Shown here piece after piece: positions 17,015 to 23,031 of a stretch of DNA of 23,031 nucleotides (the stretch's first letter is position 1; every line of letters begins with the position of its first letter). Below the pieces are notes generated by a model. That model was not told the DNA's origin. It saw only the letters and a program-made list of their open reading frames with translations, and made no database searches. The stretch covers positions 1 through 23,031 of the forward strand of contig PLXC01000080.1 in assembly GCA_003151275.1 (NCBI GenBank), given 5' to 3'. A program made the translations under genes and the position numbers. The stretch is from Candidatus Melainabacteria bacterium (GTDB lineage: Bacteria > Cyanobacteriota > Vampirovibrionia > Obscuribacterales > Obscuribacteraceae).

Positions 17015-17845
17015 ATGCCTCAGCTTTCGGTAGTCATTCCTGCTTACAATGAAGAGCGCCGTCTACCCTCGACTCTCGAGTCGGTTCACGCTTTTCTGAA
17101 GCAGAATTATGCGGATTTTGAAATTCTCATCGTCGACGATGGCAGTTTAGACAAGACCATCGACACCGTAGATACTTTCGCCAAACACCATCCCGGCATT
17201 CGCCTGATCACATACACCCCCAACCAGGGTAAGGGCTACGCAATTCGGACCGGCGTTTTGCAGGCTAAAGGCGATCTCATTCTCATCGATGACGCCGACG
17301 GCAGCTCTCCAATCGAGGAAGTTATCAGACTCGAGCAAGCAATCACCGATGGTGCCGACTTAGCTATCGGATCTCGTAATAAGCCAGATCCTAATCGAGT
17401 CGTAGTAGCTGATCTCCACAGAAAATATATTGGAAACACTTTCAACTTGATCGTTCAAACCTTATTGCTTCCTGGTGTTTTTGACACCCAATGTGGTTTC
17501 AAGCTGTTCAAAAAGTCGGTTGCCCACGACATTTTTGCAGTGTCGAAATTGAACGGTTTTGCCTTTGACGTGGAAATTTTGTATATCGCTCGCCTGCGAC
17601 ACTACAAACTCTCCGAAATTGCCATCAACTGGAATAATGTGGCTGGGTCAAAAGTGAACGTCATCGTTGATTCGCTTGGGATGTTTTTTCAGGTGATGGG
17701 AATAAAATTGAGAGCGTGGACTGGAGGCTACAAAGGACCTCCGCCAGACTCTCCGCCAAGTCTTCAACTGAAGACTCGGCAACTTCCGCCTGAATCGGCA
17801 ACATCGCAAGATAACGAAACGGCTGAATCTTCAACGCAAAATTAA
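17015..17845 (+). CDS. GT2 glycosyltransferase, ALG5/DPG-synthase-like (polyprenyl-phosphate sugar transferase)
   Basis: The protein has 276 aa. The GT-A fold of family GT2 is plain: VIPAYNE at 7-13, VDDGS at 40-44, GKGYAIRTG at 72-80, the metal-binding DDADG at 92-96, an acceptor-side DTQCGFKLF at 157-165 and FAFDVEIL at 182-189. The DTQCGFKLF motif and the whole arrangement match dolichyl-phosphate beta-glucosyltransferase (ALG5)-like bacterial enzymes, which load a sugar from a nucleotide donor onto a polyprenyl phosphate at the inner face of the membrane. There is no C-terminal membrane segment of the GtrB type. The last 40 residues are a polar Pro/Ser/Gln tail. Donor sugar unknown. The next gene, 58 nt downstream, encodes a membrane protein that could use the lipid-linked sugar. 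Confidence 0.9.
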   Translation: MPQLSVVIPAYNEERRLPSTLESVHAFLKQNYADFEILIVDDGSLDKTIDTVDTFAKHHPGIRLITYTPNQGKGYAIRTGVLQAKGDLILIDDADGSSPIEEVIRLEQAITDGADLAIGSRNKPDPNRVVVADLHRKYIGNTFNLIVQTLLLPGVFDTQCGFKLFKKSVAHDIFAVSKLNGFAFDVEILYIARLRHYKLSEIAINWNNVAGSKVNVIVDSLGMFFQVMGIKLRAWTGGYKGPPPDSPPSLQLKTRQLPPESATSQDNETAESSTQN

Positions 17846-17903
17846 TCACAAATTTTTGATCTTCAACAGACTAACGAAATTACTAGAACTAGAAAATGAC
17901 TAA

Positions 17904-19643
17904 ATGACTGCAACCGCCGCAAAACAAAAGCTTCATCCGGCGCCTGATATTGGCGACATTTTGTTCCTTTTCATTATTTTCATTCCGCTCATGATGCGCC
18001 CGACATTTTTGTTCGGAGATGGATCTACGGGATGGCATTTGGTCACCGGTGAGTATGTTTTGAGAACTCACCAGATTCCGCACACTGACTTGTTTTCATA
18101 CAACGTCATTGACGGAAATCCGGAGAAGTTTTGGATCGCCTATGAGTGGCTTTCAGATACGATAATGGCACTTTTAGTCCGCATCGGCGGCTTGAATTTG
18201 CTTGCGGTAGCCGTCAGCTGCGCAATCGGATTATTGTTTTTGATGCTCTACGATCGATGTCGAAAAGAAGGATGTCATTTCCTTGTCGTACTATTCATTT
18301 GCATTCTTGGAGCGCTCGTATCCGCTGTTCACTGGCTAGCCCGGCCTCATTTGTTTACATTTTTTGGCGTGCTGATTTTTTCAGGTGCGTTGGAAGACTA
18401 TTATCGTCGCACTATATCTAGTACCAGGCTTTTATTAATTCTCAGCTTGTACATGCTCGTCTGGGTCAACTGCCATCCGGCATTCGTAGTTGGATTTGTG
18501 CTCATTGCAATTTACCTATTTACATCACTTTGCTCCGCTGCTTATTTTGCACCCGGTGCGAAAAGAAATAGTTATTTGGAAACTGCTCGCACTCTAGCAA
18601 TTGCCTTGGGTTGTACGTTTTTAGCCAGCCTGGCCAATCCAAATGGATTAGTGCTCTACCAATACATTGTGAAATATCTGAAAGGAAGTTCTGTACTCGC
18701 CGCGACGGATGAATTTTTGTCTCCAATCTTTCATTTGACCCTGCACCCAACTTGTCTTGAATTGCTATTTGCAACGTTCATAGTGGGCTTAGCAATTACG
18801 CAGAAACGCCTATCATTTCCACGACTTATTTGCTGTTTAGCTTTTTCGCATTTGGCCTTATCGGCAGTGAGAAATATGCCTTTGTTCGCGATCATTATCC
18901 TTCCTGCAATCGCGCAATTATATTCAAAAGTGCGCTTAGCCGGCGACTACCGTTCACCCCGCACAGTCACCATTGATGATACTAGTGAACTTGGTGCAGC
19001 GGGAATCGTACCAGCGCTTGCGGCAAAACCGGAAACGTTAGAAACAGAACCGACCCAGCCTGCTAGATGGTGGCAGGCAATCGTGAACAAATGGAATCGG
19101 ATTGGACAGGGTATCGATGACGAAGAATGGCGATGCAAAATGCACCTCATTCCAATTGGCTTTCTGATTTTCTTCAGTGTTGCCGCCATAATGGGTGGAA
19201 AACCGTTTGGTATGGACATCCTGGCGTCGGGATTCGATCCTCTGGACAAACCCACTACAACTTTGGATTATTTAAAAGCTGCCGAGGCGGATGGAAGTTT
19301 ACAGGTCAACAAAGGCTTTAACTACGACAATTGGGGCGGCTACATCAAATACAAATTGGGAACTCCAGTTTTTATCGATGACCGTGCTGACTATTACGGA
19401 GAGAAGTACTACGCTCGCTACTCAATCATCAATCAGGTCCTTAGCCCACCAGGTGCAAAAAGTTGGTTGGATTGGCTTGCGAACTATGACATTCAATGGG
19501 TGCTCGTACCGAAAGATAGTCGCCTGGCGCAAGCACTTAAGACTACTGATGGTTGGACTGTAGCTTCCCAAGACCAAGCATCCGCGCTACTTGTGCGAGA
19601 GAAACCCTATCCTGCAGAAACGAAATCCGAAGCAAGCAAATAA
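17904..19643 (+). CDS. polytopic membrane protein, putative GT-C glycosyltransferase
   Basis: The protein has 579 aa. Around nine or ten hydrophobic helices fill residues 18-350. A further one at about 413-430 is followed by a soluble C-terminal domain (about 440-570) containing NYDNWGGYIKYKLG and PVFIDDRADYYGEKYY. The first external loop carries FGDGSTGWHLVTGEYVL, then IPHTDLFS and an EWLSD motif. This acidic-loop layout (Asp39, Glu81) is typical of GT-C-type enzymes, which take sugars from polyprenyl-phosphate carriers on the outer face of the membrane. The specific family is not certain, and it could be one of the unnamed GT39/PMT-like membrane proteins. The neighbouring GT2 gene would supply the lipid-linked donor. 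The start ATG has only a weak ribosome site, so translational linkage with the preceding gene is plausible. Confidence 0.75.
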   Translation: MTATAAKQKLHPAPDIGDILFLFIIFIPLMMRPTFLFGDGSTGWHLVTGEYVLRTHQIPHTDLFSYNVIDGNPEKFWIAYEWLSDTIMALLVRIGGLNLLAVAVSCAIGLLFLMLYDRCRKEGCHFLVVLFICILGALVSAVHWLARPHLFTFFGVLIFSGALEDYYRRTISSTRLLLILSLYMLVWVNCHPAFVVGFVLIAIYLFTSLCSAAYFAPGAKRNSYLETARTLAIALGCTFLASLANPNGLVLYQYIVKYLKGSSVLAATDEFLSPIFHLTLHPTCLELLFATFIVGLAITQKRLSFPRLICCLAFSHLALSAVRNMPLFAIIILPAIAQLYSKVRLAGDYRSPRTVTIDDTSELGAAGIVPALAAKPETLETEPTQPARWWQAIVNKWNRIGQGIDDEEWRCKMHLIPIGFLIFFSVAAIMGGKPFGMDILASGFDPLDKPTTTLDYLKAAEADGSLQVNKGFNYDNWGGYIKYKLGTPVFIDDRADYYGEKYYARYSIINQVLSPPGAKSWLDWLANYDIQWVLVPKDSRLAQALKTTDGWTVASQDQASALLVREKPYPAETKSEASK

Positions 19644-19687
19644 CTTGTGTCCTCTGTGCCACCGAGTATGGTGTTAGAAGAAAGCTT

Positions 19688-20104
19688 ATGCCAACTGAAG
19701 AATCTAAAACAACTGACGGCACCAAAGACTATCAATCCGATGACTCGCGGATTACGGATCATCTAGCCAATGAACGGACTTATCTCGCTTGGATTAGGAC
19801 CGGCGTCGCCATGATGGGACTAGGCGTGGTGATCGCCAAGTTGAGATACATCATGGGAATGGGACCAGAACAGAGCTATCCTGTGTCTTCGGGACTAATT
19901 CACGCGGCAAACATCGGCTTGTTATTTGCCCTCGTTGGCGTGCTGACAATCATAATGTCTGTCGTTTTCTTTCTAACCACTCAGAAAGAAATTCGCCAAT
20001 CATCATACAAAGCCCGCAAAGTCTTCGTGTTGATTATTGCTGGACTGACCGGTGCGCTCGGGTTGCTTATACTTTGGTATTTGCAGCAACCAGTTAATCC
20101 GTAG
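19688..20104 (+). CDS. DUF202 (YidH-type) small membrane protein
   Basis: The protein has 138 aa from ATG 19688, which has AGAAG upstream. Longer in-frame starts would overlap the preceding gene and lack a ribosome site. After a polar, Thr/Asp-rich N-terminus comes the family motif LANERTYLAWIRT (26-38), then three membrane helices at about 32-54, 70-97 and 111-131. DUF202 proteins are inner-membrane proteins of unknown biochemical role. It follows the GT-C-like gene by 44 nt on the same strand and may be in the same transcript, though nothing shows a functional link. Confidence 0.88.
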   Translation: MPTEESKTTDGTKDYQSDDSRITDHLANERTYLAWIRTGVAMMGLGVVIAKLRYIMGMGPEQSYPVSSGLIHAANIGLLFALVGVLTIIMSVVFFLTTQKEIRQSSYKARKVFVLIIAGLTGALGLLILWYLQQPVNP

Positions 20105-20201
20105 ATCTGTTGCAGAGAATCTGACTCGCGTCAATATTTAGCGCTCTCACAATAGAAATTGATTCGTCAGAGATGAGAAATTGAGCGCATAAACTCCCGA
20201 C

Positions 20202-20435
20202 TCAAAAAGCTTCAAGATCAACCTTACGAATTTGCGCATTAGCAGGAATGGGGCGTTTAAGGACGGTACCAACAACTTCAGTCAGAGAAACCTTTGCATC
20301 ATCAAAAATATCAAGTTCGTCTGTGCCCCGCACTTCAACTTGCTTGTTTTCTATTGTTGTTCCCGCTGGAATATACGTACGAGAGTAAACGACTTGTTTT
20401 AACTTTCGATTTGGATTTAAGGAAGATGAACGCAT
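20202..20435 (-). CDS. small SAF-domain protein, possibly a remnant
   Basis: The protein has 77 aa. Almost all of it is one SAF-like domain: VVYSRTYIPAGTTIENKQVEVR, then VVGTVLKRPIPANAQI. This is the fold found in CpaB pilus assembly proteins, FlgA and antifreeze/sialate synthase C-termini. The signal peptide or membrane anchor and the rest expected for CpaB or FlgA are missing. The only ATG has AGGA directly against it with no spacer. The frame stays open upstream for about 25 codons, with no better standard start before a TAG. It may therefore be a free-standing domain or the trace of a larger gene. Confidence 0.55.
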   Translation of the reverse strand: MRSSSLNPNRKLKQVVYSRTYIPAGTTIENKQVEVRGTDELDIFDDAKVSLTEVVGTVLKRPIPANAQIRKVDLEAF

Positions 20436-20632
20436 TCCTGCACTTGAGTCGAATCGATGCGAATGTCTATAGTTTGCTGATACGCGCTCAATTACAGCCA
20501 GCTATTGCTAACAGCACGAAAAACATCATTGACTTTCTGGACAAGATCATCGAAGAATAACCGTGACATGAGCATCGCCAGCAGTATCAATACTTCGGCT
20601 TGCGAAATTCTCCGCAGAAAGTCGCTTTTGCA

Positions 20633-20651
20633 TATCAATTGATACAATTGT
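20633..20651. promoter_or_regulatory. nested palindromes / possible operator and -10 before the 159-aa gene
   Basis: TATCAATTGATA (20633-20644) is a perfect 12-bp palindrome. It overlaps a second, ACAATTGT (20644-20651), giving two CAATTG cores 9 bp apart. A TACAAT at 20643-20648 could be a -10 box, placing the transcript start within a few bases of the ATG at 20658. No Shine-Dalgarno site is seen, so the mRNA may be nearly leaderless. Confidence 0.45.
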
Positions 20652-20657
20652 TGTGAA

Positions 20658-21137
20658 ATGAGCAGTGCAAAGCAACGACTAGATAATCTGGAACGAGAAG
20701 AACGTTATGTTTTTCACGGCTCTGGGCTACTGCTTGAGGAGCTAGAACCACGACAAGCATACACACTCGTGAACGGACGGAATGCGAAGGATGGCGAGCC
20801 GGCGGTGTTCGCTTCGACGTCTGCTGACTACGCCATTTTTATGGCGCTTATCAATCCGACTAACTGTTCGATATCAGCTAGGTCTCGCGTGTCCTTTGAA
20901 GACGGGGAATTGAAGTTCAGTGCAACGCAAAGCACGATTCAGCAGCTGAATGAATCTTTCCGCGGACACGTCCATGTTTTCAATCGCTCGGACTTTAAAC
21001 TGAGAGGCGGAAACGAGTGGATTTGTATGAAGCCCGTTAAGCCTGTCTTTATCATCGAAATCGGACTTTCTGATTTTCAGCGCGAGATTCAGTTAATTGA
21101 TTCACAAGACATTGAGCCAGGCGGCATAGTCAGCTGA
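20658..21137 (+). CDS. unrecognised 159-aa protein, faint ADP-ribosyltransferase-like features
   Basis: I do not recognise a family with confidence. The N-terminus is charged (KQRLDNLEREERY). It is followed by YVFHGSG (residues 17-23), LEELEPRQAY (27-35) and a GEPAVFASTSADYAIFMALI stretch (46-65). A histidine-Gly-Ser strand, a following helix and a second strand ending in VFAS with a helix resemble the start of ADP-ribosyltransferase or KptA-like NAD-binding folds, where the His-Gly-Thr/Ser strand contacts NAD. The rest is mixed alpha/beta with a buried GNEWICMKPVKPVFIIEIG. No signal peptide or membrane helix. The gene stands alone behind nested palindromes, which fits self-regulation. Enzyme function is a weak inference. 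Confidence 0.7.
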   Translation: MSSAKQRLDNLEREERYVFHGSGLLLEELEPRQAYTLVNGRNAKDGEPAVFASTSADYAIFMALINPTNCSISARSRVSFEDGELKFSATQSTIQQLNESFRGHVHVFNRSDFKLRGGNEWICMKPVKPVFIIEIGLSDFQREIQLIDSQDIEPGGIVS

Positions 21138-21184
21138 TTCCTAAAGGATGACCTATAGAAAAACAGTTTATGGTTTATGTTGAT

Positions 21185-21202
21185 GGCACCGGTATTGGTG
21201 CC
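21185..21202. terminator. stem-loop between convergent genes
   Basis: GGCACC and GGTGCC make a perfect 6-bp stem with a 6-nt loop between the converging 159-aa gene and pckG. It is G+C-rich but without a T-run on either side, so termination is possible rather than demonstrated. Confidence 0.4.
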
Positions 21203-21243
21203 TAACGACGGCGCCGCCTGACGTGCATTAACACGGAACTAAC

Positions 21244-23031
21244 TTAGTCAGTCATCCCTCTGGTCAAGCTCAGATCGAGCATTTCCCTGATCAACATTAG
21301 TTCTCGTGGCATGCGTTCCTTGAGGCGGGCAAACAATTCGTCGTGAGACTCCAGCTCGCGGTGCCACAAGTCTTTGTCGATGTGCATCAGGACGTCAAAC
21401 TGCTCGGGGCTGAAATTCTCAATACCCGTCCAGTCGATATCCTTGTGACGCGGCATAAATCCAAGAAACGTTTGGGCTGCGCCGGCTTTGCCATGAACGC
21501 GGTCCGAAATCCATTTAAGCACTCGCATGTTTTCACCAAACCCTGGCCATATGATTTTGCCGTGGTGATCGGTGCGGAACCAGTTAACACAAAAGACACG
21601 CGGCGGATTTTCAACCATGTGACCCATTTGCAGCCAGTGGTCAAAATAATCGCCCATATGATAGCCACAGAATGGCAGCATAGCCATTGGATCGCGGCGC
21701 ACTTCGCCGACTTTGCCGGCTGCAGCAGCGGTGGTTTCGGAACCCAGCGTGGCGGCCATATAGACGCCAAAATCCCAATTAACTGATTGGAACGCGAGTG
21801 GAATGGCAGACGCGCGTCGTCCACCGAAAACAAAGGCGCTGATTGGCACGCCCTCGGGGCTGTCCCACTGCTCATCCAACGAGGGGCATTGGGTAGATGA
21901 GACTGTGAAGCGGCTATTGGGATGGGCGGCTTTGCGACCACAGTCCGGGGTCCAGTTCCTGCCTTGCCAGTCAATGAGTTCGGGCGGCGGCGTATCGGTC
22001 AATCCTTCCCACCAGACATCTCCGTCTGGGGTAAGGGCGACATTTGTGAAAATACAGTTTTTGCTCAGAGTGGCCATGGCGTTGGGGTTGGTCTTTTGGG
22101 ATGTGCCTGGGGCTACACCAAAGAAGCCAGCTTCCGGATTGATTGCATAGAATTTGCTGTCCTTGCCCGGTCTTATCCAGGCGATATCATCGCCGACGGT
22201 GGTCACTTCCCAGCCTTTGAGGCTTGGCGGTGGGATAAGCATGGCAAAGTTGGTCTTCCCGCAAGCACTCGGGAATGCAGCTGCGACGTAACATTTCTCG
22301 CCGGCCGGAGATTTGACGCCCAGGATAAGCATATGCTCGGCCAACCATCCTTCACTTTTGCCCATCGTAGAGGCGATCCTCAAAGCTAAGCATTTTTTGC
22401 CAAGCAGGGCGTTGCCACCATAGCCGGAGCCGTAAGACCAGATTTCTTTGCTTTCAGGGAAATGGCAGATGTATTTGTGCTCTGCATCGCTCGGCCAGGC
22501 AACGTCATTCTCGCCTGGGGAAAGGGGGTGGCCGACGCTGTGGAAGCAGGGAACAAAGGGAGTCTCTCTACCCATTAATTCAACGACTGCTTTACCCATG
22601 CGCGTCATATGCTTCATGTTGACAACAACATAAGGAGAATCGGTAATTTCCACTCCGAATTGCGCCAGCGGTGATCCAAGCGGTCCCATGCTGTATGGAA
22701 TCACATACATCGTGCGCCCGCGCATTGCGTTTTTGAAGAAGTCCTTCAATATGATCTTGGCCGTCTCGGGCTCCATCCAATTATTGTTCGGACCGCAATC
22801 TTCTTTACGGGTGGTGCAGACGAACGTGCGGTCTTCGACTCGAGCAACATCAGAAGGGGAAGACCGGGCTAGATAACTATTGGGGCGCTTCGTTTCATTG
22901 AGACGGATGAAGGTACCGGCATCAACCATTTCCTGACAGATGCGATTGTATTCTTCTTCGCTGCCATCACACCAGTGAATCCGATCAGGTTGACAGAGAG
23001 CCGCAGCCTCGGTGACCCATTCGAGCAATTT
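21244..23031 (-). CDS. pckG: phosphoenolpyruvate carboxykinase (GTP), 5' end cut by the window
   Basis: The enzyme converts oxaloacetate and GTP to phosphoenolpyruvate, CO2 and GDP (or the reverse), linking the TCA cycle and gluconeogenesis in the cytoplasm. About 595 residues are present. The GTP class is clear from FPSACGKTN (about residues 252-260 counted from the TTG at 23028), which holds the reactive Cys and the P-loop, GDDIAW (279-284), [38 protein letters not shown], and a guanine-site region [20 protein letters not shown]. The frame is open to the window edge, and the first codons (K-L-L-E-W-V) align with about residue 20 of typical family members. The TTG at 23028 is therefore probably not the real start, and roughly 15-20 codons are missing. 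No internal defect is seen. Confidence 0.96.
   Translation of the reverse strand, partial: KLLEWVTEAAALCQPDRIHWCDGSEEEYNRICQEMVDAGTFIRLNETKRPNSYLARSSPSDVARVEDRTFVCTTRKEDCGPNNNWMEPETAKIILKDFFKNAMRGRTMYVIPYSMGPLGSPLAQFGVEITDSPYVVVNMKHMTRMGKAVVELMGRETPFVPCFHSVGHPLSPGENDVAWPSDAEHKYICHFPESKEIWSYGSGYGGNALLGKKCLALRIASTMGKSEGWLAEHMLILGVKSPAGEKCYVAAAFPSACGKTNFAMLIPPPSLKGWEVTTVGDDIAWIRPGKDSKFYAINPEAGFFGVAPGTSQKTNPNAMATLSKNCIFTNVALTPDGDVWWEGLTDTPPPELIDWQGRNWTPDCGRKAAHPNSRFTVSSTQCPSLDEQWDSPEGVPISAFVFGGRRASAIPLAFQSVNWDFGVYMAATLGSETTAAAAGKVGEVRRDPMAMLPFCGYHMGDYFDHWLQMGHMVENPPRVFCVNWFRTDHHGKIIWPGFGENMRVLKWISDRVHGKAGAAQTFLGFMPRHKDIDWTGIENFSPEQFDVLMHIDKDLWHRELESHDELFARLKERMPRELMLIREMLDLSLTRGMTD

Noticed and set aside
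20294..20560. 88-codon plus-strand frame overlapping the SAF gene
   Set aside because: The opposite strand encodes a recognisable SAF domain, while this frame shows no family features or ribosome site.

Overview
The window comes from a bacterial chromosome with dense coding, middling G+C by eye, ATG/GTG starts and Shine-Dalgarno sites. Ordinary housekeeping genes (carB, mutS2, GTP-type PEP carboxykinase) sit beside two very large, glutamine- and alanine-rich proteins that I do not recognise. The mix would suit a non-photosynthetic cyanobacterial relative (Vampirovibrionia/Melainabacteria, Obscuribacter-like). That placement is an impression from protein style, not a demonstrated affiliation. 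I saw no tRNA, rRNA, CRISPR array, insertion sequence or phage gene.

Layout. 71-3349 (-) is a full-length carB with no carA beside it. A 416-bp gap separates it from a divergent exported alpha/beta hydrolase (3766-4806 +). That gene converges on a trypsin-like serine protease (4858-5862 -), which lies downstream of a gamma-class carbonic anhydrase-like protein (5949-6470 -) on the same strand. Divergently, a small possible winged-helix protein (6591-6893 +) precedes mutS2 (6980-9397 +).

The centre (9641-16761, minus strand, about 7.1 kb) holds two apparently paralogous genes, in transcription order B (1476 aa) then A (832 aa). Both combine long helical, TPR-like N-terminal regions with a Gly/Ala-rich hydrophobic C-terminal half, and neither has an N-terminal signal peptide. 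B is built from helical modules separated by short poly-Gln linkers. One linker has expanded into a 36-bp-unit coding minisatellite. A 9-bp stem-loop lies between the two genes. This pair is the best candidate in the window for an undescribed system.

Divergent from B, a plus-strand cluster (17015-20104) encodes an ALG5-like GT2 glycosyltransferase, a polytopic GT-C-like membrane protein and a three-helix DUF202 protein. It reads as a lipid-linked sugar donor enzyme with a membrane transferase that could use the donor. A small accessory stretch follows: an isolated SAF-domain protein (20202-20435 -) and an unrecognised 159-aa protein with a faint ADP-ribosyltransferase-like start (20658-21137 +), which sits immediately behind nested palindromes. 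The right edge holds most of a GTP-dependent PEP carboxykinase gene (21244 to the window end, -), cut at its 5' end by the window boundary.
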